Assembly: GCF_900637195.1 (NCBI RefSeq)
Contig: NZ_LR134356.1
Coordinates: 5,580,001 to 5,644,000 of the forward strand
Origin: Mycolicibacterium aurum
GTDB taxonomy: Bacteria > Actinomycetota > Actinomycetes > Mycobacteriales > Mycobacteriaceae
Length of the DNA: 64,000 bases
Direction of reading: 5' to 3'
Each line of letters opens with the position of its first letter. Position 1 is the first letter of the stretch. Positions 15,269 through 23,589 of the stretch are shown in pieces. The position numbers and the translations under genes were made by a program. Under the pieces are notes generated by a model. It was given only the letters and a program-made list of their open reading frames with translations, did no database searches and was not told the origin of the DNA.

Positions 15269-16369
15269 TCAGCCCTTCCCCCGCTGCGTGTTCAGCGCCG
15301 CCAGTACATCGTCGGCCTTCACACCGCCGATCACCTGGTCGTCGCCGTCGACCGCGACTCCGAGACCCGACGGCGACGACAGCGCCGCGTCGAGAGCCAG
15401 CCGCAACGTGCCGTCGGGACGGAACAGTGAGCCGCCCGCGGTGGTGCTGTCATAGAGCGAGCTGCCGTTGCGGTGCAACTCCACACCGGCGGCGTCGATC
15501 CACGCGTAGGGCGTACCGTCGGGGCGGGTGACCAGTACCCACTCTCCCGGATTCAGTGCAAGAGCGTCGATCTCGGCTTCCGGAGCGTGCCGCAGGTCGT
15601 GCAACGGCAGGCCGGTCGCGTGGTAGAACTGCAGGCCCCGGTAACCGCGGTCGGCGCCGACGAATGCGGCGACGTCGTCGTTGGCCGGGTTGGACAGCAG
15701 CCTCGCCGGAGCGTCGTACTGTTGCAGGACACCGCCGCGTCCGAAGACCGCCACCTTCTCGCCCAGCTTGATCGCCTCGTCGATGTCATGGGTGACGAAG
15801 ACGATCGTCTTACGCAGTTCGCTCTGCAGACGCAGGATCTCGGTCTGCAGATCCTCACGGACCACCGGATCGACGGCACTGAACGGTTCGTCCATCAACA
15901 GGATGGGCGGGTCGGCGGCCAGGGCCCGCGCCACGCCGACGCGCTGCTGCTGGCCACCGGACAGCTGCGCCGGGTAGCGGTCGGCGAGTTTGGGGTCCAG
16001 CCCCACCCGCTCCAGCACGCCCATCGCGGCTTTCCTTGCGCTGCGCCGAGATTCGCCACGCAGAACCGGGACGGTGGCGACGTTGTCGACGACCCGCAGA
16101 TGCGGCATCAGGCCCGCACTCTGGATCACGTAGCCGATTCCCAGCCGCAGCTTGACCGCGTCGACCTGCGTGACGTCCTTGCCGTCGACGGTCAACGTGC
16201 CCGATGTCGGGTCGATCATCCGGTTGATCATCCGCATCGACGTGGTCTTGCCGCAGCCCGACGGGCCGACGAAGACGGCCAGTGTGCCCTCCGGCACTTC
16301 CAGGCTCAGATCATCGACCGCGACGGTCCCGTCCGGGTACTTCTTGGTGACGTTCTGGAAGGTGATCAC
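15269..16369 (-). CDS. proV: Osmoprotectant ABC transporter ATP-binding protein ProV
   Basis: A 366-residue ATPase starting at GTG 16369. It has Walker A GPSGCGKTT (residues 35-43), signature LSGGQQQRVGVARAL, Walker B ILLMDEPFSAVD and H-loop VTHDIDEA. The C-terminal third (~250-366) contains two CBS-like segments (WVLVTRPDGTPYAWIDAAG, LGVAVDGDDQVIGGV), as in OpuA/ProV ATPases where CBS domains sense ionic strength. The stop of proX is 8 bp upstream. Confidence 0.92.
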   Translation of the reverse strand: MITFQNVTKKYPDGTVAVDDLSLEVPEGTLAVFVGPSGCGKTTSMRMINRMIDPTSGTLTVDGKDVTQVDAVKLRLGIGYVIQSAGLMPHLRVVDNVATVPVLRGESRRSARKAAMGVLERVGLDPKLADRYPAQLSGGQQQRVGVARALAADPPILLMDEPFSAVDPVVREDLQTEILRLQSELRKTIVFVTHDIDEAIKLGEKVAVFGRGGVLQQYDAPARLLSNPANDDVAAFVGADRGYRGLQFYHATGLPLHDLRHAPEAEIDALALNPGEWVLVTRPDGTPYAWIDAAGVELHRNGSSLYDSTTAGGSLFRPDGTLRLALDAALSSPSGLGVAVDGDDQVIGGVKADDVLAALNTQRGKG

Positions 16370-16377
16370 GAGTGCAC

Positions 16378-17340
16378 CTACTTCTGGAGGGGCTGGTCGA
16401 AGCCGTTGTCTTGGATCCACTTCTGCGCCGCCTCGTCGGGGTCGACCCCCTGATTCCCCTCCACCGAGGTGTTCAGCTCGATGAGAGCTTCGGTGGTGAG
16501 TTTGGCGCTGACGGCGTCCAGCACGGACTTGAGTTCATCGGACATCTTCTGCGAGGCGACCAGCGGCACCACGTTCGCGGCCAGGAAGGCGTTCTCGGGA
16601 TCCTCCAGCACCACCAGCTTGCTCTGCTCGATCGCCGGCGAGGTACTGAAGATGTTGGCGGCGGTGATCGTGCCGCCGGTCAGTGCCTGCACGGTCGCCG
16701 GGCCGCCGCCGTCGCTGATCGCGACGAAATTGGCGGGTGCGATGTCGAGCCCGTACTTCTCCTTGAGCCCCACCAGACCGGTCTGCCTGGTCTGGAACTC
16801 CGACGGCGCGCCGACTTTCACTTCCGCCGAATGGGTTGCCAGATCGCCGATCGTCTTGAGGTTCCAGCGCTGCGCGGTCTCCTCGGTGACGGCGAGGGTG
16901 TCCTTGTCCTCCGCGGGCGAGGGATACAGGATCGACAGATCCCCGGGAAGAGCCTTGAACAACGCCAGCAGCACCTCGTCCGGCGTGGTGGCCGCGCTCT
17001 TCTCGTCGAAGTACTGCAGCAGGTTGCCCGTGTACTCCGGGATGAGATCGATGGAATGGTCCTGCACGGCCGGGATATACGTTTCGCGACTTCCGATTCC
17101 GAACTGGCGGGTGATGGTGAAGTCGTTGGCCTCCAGGGCCTGGGCGTAGATCTCGGCGATGATCTTCGACTCGGTGAAGTCGGCCGAGCCCACCTTGATC
17201 GATTTCAGGTCGCCGGAGATCTCGCCGCCGCCAAGAGGGTTGGAACTCCCACAGGCAGACAGGGACACCGAGATCAGCGCGAGCATGGCTGCCAGTACGG
17301 CAAGCATCGGGTACGGAGTGGGGCGTCGGAGGCGGTTCAT
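16378..17340 (-). CDS. proX: Osmoprotectant-binding lipoprotein ProX
   Basis: A 320-residue substrate-binding lipoprotein. The signal ends in the lipobox L-S-A-C (Cys30). The mature part is an OpuAC-type domain (VGSADFTESKIIAEIYAQALE, IDLIPEYTGNLLQYF, VGAPSEFQTRQTGL) binding glycine betaine-like ligands outside the membrane. ATG 17340 is preceded by AAAGGA; the frame upstream lacks signal-peptide sense. It is the first gene of proXVWZ. Confidence 0.92.
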   Translation of the reverse strand: MNRLRRPTPYPMLAVLAAMLALISVSLSACGSSNPLGGGEISGDLKSIKVGSADFTESKIIAEIYAQALEANDFTITRQFGIGSRETYIPAVQDHSIDLIPEYTGNLLQYFDEKSAATTPDEVLLALFKALPGDLSILYPSPAEDKDTLAVTEETAQRWNLKTIGDLATHSAEVKVGAPSEFQTRQTGLVGLKEKYGLDIAPANFVAISDGGGPATVQALTGGTITAANIFSTSPAIEQSKLVVLEDPENAFLAANVVPLVASQKMSDELKSVLDAVSAKLTTEALIELNTSVEGNQGVDPDEAAQKWIQDNGFDQPLQK

Positions 17341-17442
17341 ACGCACGTCCTTTCGGCGGTGGCGAGCCTGCAGACCTTCCGGTGACCATAGCTTCACCGG
17401 CGTTTCGGTTTCATTCAACGGGCGAAAGGGCAAGATGAAGCC

Positions 17443-17823
17443 ATGAGCAGCGATCCGTTCGCGTCGCCCGACGTGCCGCCCACCTCCGGCACGCCCGGCA
17501 CCCCGCCGCTGGGGAACCCCACTGCGGCCCACTCCCCTGCCAAGGCACCGCCACCCGAGTCGGCGGTGCACCGGACCAGGGCCGCGGCGTTGTGGGCGGC
17601 GCTGACCCTCGGGTTCCTGGTCTTGATCGTGCTGCTGATCTTCATCGCGCAGAACACCGAGTCTGCCGAGTTCGCGTTCCTCGGCTGGCGCTGGAGTCTG
17701 CCGCTCGGCGTCGCGATCCTCTTCGCAGCAGTGGCCGGCGGATTGCTGACCGTCGCGGTGGGTGCGGTGCGCATGTTCCAGCTACGCCGCGCAGCGAAGA
17801 AGAACCTCAAGGCCGGGCTCTAA
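17443..17823 (+). CDS. LapA-domain (DUF1049) membrane protein
   Basis: A 126-residue protein with a Pro-rich cytosolic N-terminus (~50 residues) and two transmembrane segments separated by FIAQNTESAEFAFLGWRWSLPLG, the LapA/DUF1049 signature, then a short basic tail (RRAAKKNLKAGL). It corresponds to Rv3760. The function in Gram-positives is unknown. It is divergent from proX. Confidence 0.82.
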   Translation: MSSDPFASPDVPPTSGTPGTPPLGNPTAAHSPAKAPPPESAVHRTRAAALWAALTLGFLVLIVLLIFIAQNTESAEFAFLGWRWSLPLGVAILFAAVAGGLLTVAVGAVRMFQLRRAAKKNLKAGL

Positions 17824-17828
17824 CCGGA

Positions 17829-18653
17829 TCACCTGATCGACACCAGTTGGTCGACGGTGTCGCGCGGCAGATCGCCGTCGACGGTGGCCGTCACGATCAT
17901 GTTGTTCAGGTTGATCGAGCCTTTGTGATTGTCCAGGAACGCGGTATCCGCGGCGTCCCTGCCGGTCGCGATCCGCACCATCGACTGCCGTGGAGCCAGG
18001 CAGGTGGCATCGGCGACGCGCCACTGGCCGTCCACGAACGCCTCGGCGACGGCGTGGAAGTCCATGGGCTGACAGCCCGGTGCGTACACCGCCACCAGGC
18101 GGGCCGGCACATTCACGGCGCGCAGCACGGCGATCACCAGGTGGGCGTAGTCGCGGCATACCCCGGCTCCGGCCAGGAGGGTGTCAGCAGCACCGTCGAT
18201 CGGATCGCTGGAGCCGGGCACGTAACTCAACCGGGCGCCGACCCAGGATGAGACCTTCTCCAGCAGGTCGGCCGACTCGGCGAGGTCCCCGAATTCGGTG
18301 GCGGCAAAACCGAAGAATTTGTCCGCCTCGGCGTAGCGGCTGGGCCGCAGGTAGGTGGACAGGTCGATGTCACGCACCGGTGCCGGTTCGGCCTCACCGA
18401 GCACGGTGGCCGAGTAGCTGACCTTGAGGTTGCCGTTCTTGACGTCCAGCATGTGAATCCGGTTGCCGTGCTCACCGGAGACCTCTCGGATCTCGCTGAG
18501 CGGAATCTCCTTGCCGTCCAACACGAACGACAGCGATTCGGTGACGTCGAGACCCGCCTGCGGAGCGACCGCGATCTGGAACTCGAGGGTGGTGGGGGCG
18601 GTGATCTGCACGTCCAGCTCGGCACCGACGTCCCGCTTCTGAGTATTCGGCAC
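17829..18653 (-). CDS. Transglutaminase-like cysteine protease-fold protein
   Basis: A 274-residue protein starting at GTG 18653 with GGAAAGAAG upstream. The catalytic triad of the transglutaminase superfamily is visible: Cys in AGAGVCRDYAHL, His in MDFHAVAEAFVDGQW and Asp in VADATCLAP. The N-terminal ~110 residues form the beta-rich domain often found ahead of bacterial transglutaminase cores. Such proteins are probably peptidases or amidases; the substrate is unknown. The gene lies head-to-tail with the APH-fold gene but 91 bp apart. Confidence 0.85.
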   Translation of the reverse strand: MPNTQKRDVGAELDVQITAPTTLEFQIAVAPQAGLDVTESLSFVLDGKEIPLSEIREVSGEHGNRIHMLDVKNGNLKVSYSATVLGEAEPAPVRDIDLSTYLRPSRYAEADKFFGFAATEFGDLAESADLLEKVSSWVGARLSYVPGSSDPIDGAADTLLAGAGVCRDYAHLVIAVLRAVNVPARLVAVYAPGCQPMDFHAVAEAFVDGQWRVADATCLAPRQSMVRIATGRDAADTAFLDNHKGSINLNNMIVTATVDGDLPRDTVDQLVSIR

Positions 18654-18744
18654 GGTGCGCTTCTTTCCGATTCTGGAGAAAATCTTGGTAGGGCTGCTTT
18701 GGGGCACGCGCTTCTCTACCCAGACCCATGATGGGTGAAACTCG

Positions 18745-19764
18745 TCAGGAAAGCGCGGCGAGCCCCGCGGCGACCAGCGGCGCGACGGCGTCACCGACTT
18801 TGTCGGTGTCGTCGGTCACGCCCGCCTCCCGGGCGCGGTAGGCGATGCCCGCCCCGATGATGGCGAGCTTGAAGTACGCCAGCGCCATGTAGAAGTCCCA
18901 GTGGTCGAGATCCTGACCGGCGGCCCGGGAGTACTTCTCGGCCAGCGCGTCGGCGGAAGGAATCAGATCGGAGGCCCACGCGGCGTCGGCGTGGACCAGG
19001 TGGAACGTCGGGTGCCGGTAGACGCACATCAGCGCGGCGTCGCTGAGGGGATCGCCGAGGGTCGACATCTCCCAGTCCAGCACCGCGATGACCTTGGTGG
19101 CGTCGTCGGCGTCGAGGATCGTGTTGTCGATGCGGTAGTCGCCGTGCACGATCGACGTCCTGCTCTGCGCCGGCAGCGCCTGGGTCAGCCGTTCGTGCAG
19201 TCTTCTGACGTCGCCGTCGCAGGCGTCGTCGGGCCGCTTGACCAGATCCCACTGCGATCCCCACCGCCGCACCTGACGCTCGAGATAGCCGCTGGGCTTG
19301 CCGAAGTCACCGAGACCGACCGCGTCGGGGTCGACCGAGTGCAGATCGGCGAGCACCGCGATCAGCGAGTCGACGCAGGACTCGATGGTGGCCCGGTCAC
19401 CGAGCGCTTCCAGCTGATTGGTGTGGCGCACCACCCGGCCGGCCACGTACTCGACCATCTGGAACGGGGCACCGAGCACGGAGTCGTCGTTGCGCATCGT
19501 CACCGCGCGCGCCACCGGCACCGGGGTGCCGGCCAGAGCGGCCACCACCTTGTACTCGCGGGCCATGTCGTGCGCCGACGGCGTGAGGCCGTGCAGCGGC
19601 GGGCGGCGCAGCACCCATTGCGACGCGTCGTCGCCGACCAGGAACGTCAGGTTGGACCGGCCGCCGGCGATCAGTTCGGCGCGTAGCTCACCGCTGCGGG
19701 GGACCCCCACGTCGCGCAGGTGTCGGTCGAGTGCGGCGAGGTCGAGTCCGTCGAGGTCAGTCAC
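18745..19764 (-). CDS. APH-fold phosphotransferase, ACAD10/FadE36 type
   Basis: A 339-residue aminoglycoside phosphotransferase-fold protein. Key motifs are IAGGRSNLTFLV near the N-terminus, SIVHGDYRIDN (Brenner motif with catalytic Asp) and VIAVLDWEMSTLGDP (DFG-equivalent Asp). It corresponds to Rv3761c, historically named fadE36 although it is not an acyl-CoA dehydrogenase. The family resembles the kinase domain of ACAD10/11, which phosphorylates hydroxyacyl-CoA derivatives, so a role in 4-hydroxy acid catabolism is plausible but unproven. Confidence 0.85.
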   Translation of the reverse strand: MTDLDGLDLAALDRHLRDVGVPRSGELRAELIAGGRSNLTFLVGDDASQWVLRRPPLHGLTPSAHDMAREYKVVAALAGTPVPVARAVTMRNDDSVLGAPFQMVEYVAGRVVRHTNQLEALGDRATIESCVDSLIAVLADLHSVDPDAVGLGDFGKPSGYLERQVRRWGSQWDLVKRPDDACDGDVRRLHERLTQALPAQSRTSIVHGDYRIDNTILDADDATKVIAVLDWEMSTLGDPLSDAALMCVYRHPTFHLVHADAAWASDLIPSADALAEKYSRAAGQDLDHWDFYMALAYFKLAIIGAGIAYRAREAGVTDDTDKVGDAVAPLVAAGLAALS

Positions 19765-19782
19765 GGGACTTTCCTACCACCT

Positions 19783-20391
19783 TCACCACCGGTGATTTCG
19801 CGGCAGTAAGTCCCACACGTGTTCCGTGCCGTTGACGGCCGCGACCGCGAGCCGCCCGGTGCGCGACGACAGCAGCCTGGTCACCGACGCGTAGTCGACG
19901 TGGAACGACAGCAGCCGCTCGGTGCCCAGGATCTGGTGGAGCAGCACGTTGATGACACCGCCGTGGCTGAACACCGCCACGGTGTCCTCCGGATCCGCGG
20001 CCGCGACGAGGTCCTCGACTCCGGCGCGGATGCGGCCCAGAAACGCGGTCTCGTCCACGCTGCTGGGCAGTTGGCCGTTGATGAGCCGCTGCAGCTCCTC
20101 GGGATTCTCCTTGGCGATCTGCTCGATCGGGATGTAGTGCGGCAGGTCGCGGTCGTACTCGGCCAGGCGCTCGTCGACCTCGATGGTCAACCCCAGCGCA
20201 TCGGCGACCGGCTGTCCGGTCTCGATCGCGCGCACCTGCGGGCTGCTCACCAGGCGGGTGATCGGGAAGCGGGCCAGTGCGTCGGGCAGACGTTTGGCTT
20301 GTTCGATCCCCTCGGGGGACAGGCTGGGGTCGGACCCTTGCCCGGGCTCGCTCCGCAGGGGTAGCGCATGTCGGACCAGAAGCAGTTGCAC
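19783..20391 (-). CDS. Histidine phosphatase superfamily protein
   Basis: A 202-residue phosphatase starting at GTG 20391 with the catalytic LLLVRHALPLRSE (His8), SSPQVRAIETGQP and the second His in VAVFSHGGVINVLL. The much longer frame upstream to 21444 is antisense to the metallopeptidase gene and is rejected. The enzyme dephosphorylates small metabolites by a phosphohistidine intermediate; the substrate cannot be told. The start lies 18 bp from the divergent metallopeptidase start. Confidence 0.87.
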   Translation of the reverse strand: MQLLLVRHALPLRSEPGQGSDPSLSPEGIEQAKRLPDALARFPITRLVSSPQVRAIETGQPVADALGLTIEVDERLAEYDRDLPHYIPIEQIAKENPEELQRLINGQLPSSVDETAFLGRIRAGVEDLVAAADPEDTVAVFSHGGVINVLLHQILGTERLLSFHVDYASVTRLLSSRTGRLAVAAVNGTEHVWDLLPRNHRW

Positions 20392-20409
20392 CGTGACACC
20401 ATATGGCTC

Positions 20410-21471
20410 GTGCGTGCCTTCGCCTGTCCCACGTGCAACTCGTTCACGCCGTTCGAGGCAGACGAGTGCGGAACCTGCGGGTCGGCTGTCGGACTTCACC
20501 TGCCGTCGCTGTCGATGGTGGCGCTCGGCGGTACCGGTGTGGCGCGCGTGGACGATCAGCGCTGGGTCCGCTGCACCCAGCACGCCACCGTCGCATGCAA
20601 CTGGCTGGTGCCGGAGTCCGGGGAGGCTTATCAGCGAGGCCGGTGTCTGCCGGATTCGTTGATCCGACGCGAACCCGATGCTTCCGACACGGTGGCTCGC
20701 GAGAAGCTGGTTCCGACGGCAGCGGCGCTGCGCCGACTGGTGTTCCAGTTGGTGGACCTGGGCCTGCCGATCGACCCGTGGTGGCGTCGCGACAACGGTC
20801 TGGCCTTCGATCTGCTGTCCAGCTACAGCGAGGGCAACCGGGTGACGATCGGCCATGCGAACGGGGTGATCACGATCGACCTCGTCGAATCCCTGGACGC
20901 CTATCGGGAATCGCTGCGTGTACGTCTCGGTGAGCCGTACCGCACGATGCTCGGGCATTTTCGGCACGAGGTCGGCCACTACTACCAGAACGTGCTCGTC
21001 GAGACCGGGGCCGGCGCCGATCGTCATCTGGCCGAGTGCCGCACGCTGTTCGGCGACGAACGCGCCGGTTACTCCGACGCCATCGACCGGCACTACACAT
21101 TCGGGCCTCCGGCGGATTGGGATCGCGCCTTCATCTCCGAGTACGCGACGATGCACCCCTGGGAGGACTTCGCGGAATGCTTCGCGCACTATCTGCACAT
21201 CACCGACACCATCGACACCAGCCGTGAGGCGGGCATGATTCTGCACGGCGACAGGGTGCGATTCGCCGCGCCGGGCGATGTCGAGCCGCTGACGTCCTAT
21301 GCCGACGTTCCGGTGCGGCGCCTCCTGGATGACTGGCAATGGATCTCGCTGTTCTTCAACCGGGTGAACACCGCGATGGGTAAGAACCCGCTGTACCCCT
21401 TCGCGATTCCCGGTCCCGTCGTGGCCAAACTCGACTTCGTGCATCGCGTGGTCCGGGAGGCGGCATCGTGA
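20410..21471 (+). CDS. Putative zinc-binding metallopeptidase
   Basis: A 353-residue protein starting at GTG 20410 (VRAFACPTCNSFTPFEADECG). A four-cysteine zinc ribbon (Cys6, Cys9, Cys20, Cys23) is followed by a metallopeptidase-like domain with HEVGH at residues 186-190 (FRHEVGHYYQNV) and the downstream EDFAECFAHYLH helix that could give the third ligand. This arrangement matches the PF15887 putative zinc-binding metallopeptidase family. No signal peptide is seen. It overlaps the SDR gene by 4 bp. Confidence 0.82.
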   Translation: MRAFACPTCNSFTPFEADECGTCGSAVGLHLPSLSMVALGGTGVARVDDQRWVRCTQHATVACNWLVPESGEAYQRGRCLPDSLIRREPDASDTVAREKLVPTAAALRRLVFQLVDLGLPIDPWWRRDNGLAFDLLSSYSEGNRVTIGHANGVITIDLVESLDAYRESLRVRLGEPYRTMLGHFRHEVGHYYQNVLVETGAGADRHLAECRTLFGDERAGYSDAIDRHYTFGPPADWDRAFISEYATMHPWEDFAECFAHYLHITDTIDTSREAGMILHGDRVRFAAPGDVEPLTSYADVPVRRLLDDWQWISLFFNRVNTAMGKNPLYPFAIPGPVVAKLDFVHRVVREAAS

Positions 21472-22238
21472 CGGACGAAAAGGGTTATGCGGATCAGCTT
21501 TTCGATCTGACCGACCGGGTGGTGCTGGTCACCGGCGGCAGCCGGGGGCTGGGCCGCGAGATGGCCTTCGCCGCGGCACGCTGCGGCGCCGACGTCGTGA
21601 TCGCGAGCCGTAAGTACGACGCCTGCGTGGCCACCGCGGACGAGATCGCCGCGGCGACAGGGCGGGCGACGTTTCCCTATCAGGTACACGTGGGCCGCTG
21701 GGACGAGCTCGACGGGCTGGCCGATGCGGTCTACGACAGGTTCGGCCGGGTGGACGTGCTGGTCAACAACGCCGGGATGTCACCGCTGTACGACTCGCTG
21801 AGTACCGTCACGGAGAAGCTGTTCGACTCTGTTGTGAACCTCAATCTCAAAGGGCCGTTTCGATTGTCGGTGCTGATCGGAGAACGCATGAGAGCCGACG
21901 GCGGCGGGTCGATCATCAACGTCAGCTCCAGCGGCTCGATCCGGCCGGCTCCCGATATGCTGCCCTACGCCGCGGCGAAGGCCGGGCTGAACACGTTGAC
22001 CGAGGGGTTGGCTACGGCGTTCGGGCCGACGGTTCGGGTGAACACTCTGATGGCCGGCCCCTACCTCACCGACATCAGCAAGGCCTGGAACCTGGACCAG
22101 GACAGCAACCCGTTCCGCCACCTGCCGCTACAACGGGCGGGTGAACCTCGCGAGATCGTCGGCGCCGCACTGTTTCTGATGTCCGACGCGTCGAGCTTCA
22201 CCACCGGCTCGATCCTGCGGGCCGACGGCGGGGTGTGA
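21468..22238 (+). CDS. Short-chain dehydrogenase/reductase
   Basis: A 256-residue classical SDR. The cofactor motif is VTGGSRGLGRE (residues 21-31), followed by NNAGMSP, the catalytic Ser region INVSSSGSI and Y-A-A-A-K. The substrate is unknown; steroid- or lipid-type 3-ketoacyl reduction is common for mycobacterial members. GTG 21468 overlaps the metallopeptidase stop (GTGA), indicating coupled translation. Confidence 0.88.
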   Translation: MTDEKGYADQLFDLTDRVVLVTGGSRGLGREMAFAAARCGADVVIASRKYDACVATADEIAAATGRATFPYQVHVGRWDELDGLADAVYDRFGRVDVLVNNAGMSPLYDSLSTVTEKLFDSVVNLNLKGPFRLSVLIGERMRADGGGSIINVSSSGSIRPAPDMLPYAAAKAGLNTLTEGLATAFGPTVRVNTLMAGPYLTDISKAWNLDQDSNPFRHLPLQRAGEPREIVGAALFLMSDASSFTTGSILRADGGV

Positions 22239-22247
22239 CTACCTCGG

Positions 22248-23540
22248 CTAGTTGGTCGTCGGTGGTGGTCTGCGGTAGGGGTGGTACCACTTCCATTGGG
22301 CGCGTTCGCCGGTCGGTCCGCGGTACGGCGGAACGTGAGGTGGGGCGGTGGTGGGTGGCCGGGCCAGTGAGGCCCCGCTGAGTGGACGACCTCGGGCGTC
22401 GGCAACGACGAGGGTATGCGCCGGGCCGGTGAGGGTGATGACCCCGCGGTGATGCGCCCGATGATGAAACGGGCAGACGAGCACGAGGTTGTCGAGTTCG
22501 GTCACGCCGCCGTCTTCCCAGTGGATCAGGTGGTGGGCGTGCAGGCCGCGGGTGGCGCCGCAGCCGGGGACCACACAACAGCGGTCGCGGTGCTCCAACG
22601 CCCGCCGTAGCCGCCGGTTGATGGTGCGGGTGGCCCGCCCGGCCCCGATGACCTGCCCGTGGCGTTGGAACCACACCTCGCAGGTGGCATCGCAGCTCAG
22701 GTAGCGGCGCTGCTCGTCGGTGAGCACCGGACCCAGATGCAGCGCCCCCACCTTGGTGTCCACATCGACGTGCACGACGACGGTGGTGTGCTGGCCGTGC
22801 GGTCTGCGGGTGGCTTCGGCATCCCAACTGGACTCGACCAGCCGGGTGAACGCCTCCATCGTGCTCGGAAACGGCGGCACCTGCGCCCCGTCGCGGCCTT
22901 CGATCCGGTAGTCGTCTTTCCACTCGGCGATCAACGCATCACGGTGGGCGGATAAGGCCGCGTCGAACGCGGCAGCCTCGGGATTCGCCAGCCGGATCCG
23001 CCAGGTCGTGAACCCCGCCTCGCTGATCTTCGTGATCGACTGCCCGGCCTCCGGACCGGGCTGCGGACGAACCTCGCCGCCGTCGTCCTCGTCCTCGTCG
23101 TCCTCGTCGGGGGTGGGGTCGGGTTCGGGAGGGAGTTCCTGGGCGACCGCGGTGCGCAGCTGGGTGACCGTCGCATACCGCGCCAACCCCACATAATGGT
23201 CATCGGAGCCGTCACCGGCGCGCTCAGCGATCACCCCCACCTGATCCAGCGACAACCAGCCCTGCCGCAACCCGGTGGTACAGCGCGGGAACTGCTCGGC
23301 CCGATCAGCCACCGCGACGATGGCCTCGGCGTTACGCGGGGAAACCCCCAGCTTCCACGCCACCAGCGAGGCGATCGACTTCGCCCCCGTCATCCCCCAC
23401 AACCGCTCACCATCGAGCTCGGCCACGATATCGACGATGCGCCCATCGATCGCATTACGCTGACCCGCCAACTCCGACAACTCCTCGAACAACACCTCAA
23501 GACGCTCCTTAGGTCCCAAAGATGTTGCCGCCAAAGACAT
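22248..23540 (-). CDS. HNH endonuclease-like DUF222 (13E12 family) protein
   Basis: A 430-residue protein of the mycobacterial 13E12 repeat family. The N-terminal DUF222 part (LFEELSELAGQRNAIDGRIVD, LVAWKLGVSPRNAEAIVAVA) is followed by an acidic stretch near residues 140-155 and a C-terminal HNH domain with two zinc-type Cys pairs (DRCCVVPGCGATRGLHAHHLI, DNLVLVCPFHHRAHH). Start ATG 23540 is chosen over 23558. These proteins are putative nucleases, often multicopy, and several are SOS-regulated; this copy lacks a clear LexA box and has a different inverted repeat upstream. Confidence 0.85.
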   Translation of the reverse strand: MSLAATSLGPKERLEVLFEELSELAGQRNAIDGRIVDIVAELDGERLWGMTGAKSIASLVAWKLGVSPRNAEAIVAVADRAEQFPRCTTGLRQGWLSLDQVGVIAERAGDGSDDHYVGLARYATVTQLRTAVAQELPPEPDPTPDEDDEDEDDGGEVRPQPGPEAGQSITKISEAGFTTWRIRLANPEAAAFDAALSAHRDALIAEWKDDYRIEGRDGAQVPPFPSTMEAFTRLVESSWDAEATRRPHGQHTTVVVHVDVDTKVGALHLGPVLTDEQRRYLSCDATCEVWFQRHGQVIGAGRATRTINRRLRRALEHRDRCCVVPGCGATRGLHAHHLIHWEDGGVTELDNLVLVCPFHHRAHHRGVITLTGPAHTLVVADARGRPLSGASLARPPTTAPPHVPPYRGPTGERAQWKWYHPYRRPPPTTN

Positions 23541-23559
23541 AACACCATCACACCACAAG

Positions 23560-23579
23560 GGTCCGACAAACTTCGGACC
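23560..23579. repeat. Inverted repeat upstream of the HNH gene
   Basis: GGTCCGA (23560-23566) and TCGGACC (23573-23579) form a perfect 7-bp inverted repeat separated by 6 bases, 20 bp upstream of the ATG of the divergent-facing HNH gene and just beyond the stop of the alkylsulfatase gene. It can be an operator or part of a terminator hairpin; no T-run follows on either strand. Confidence 0.5.
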
Positions 23580-23589
23580 GCGCGAACCG

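Noticed and set aside
20392..21444. N-terminal extension of the histidine phosphatase gene (and the same for the DapB-like gene to 3021)
   Set aside because: The extension is antisense to the neighbouring gene and lacks protein sense; the catalytic LVRHA motif sits seven residues after the chosen start.
22248..23540. HNH/13E12 protein as an insertion sequence
   Set aside because: No transposase motif, terminal inverted repeats or target-site duplication around it.
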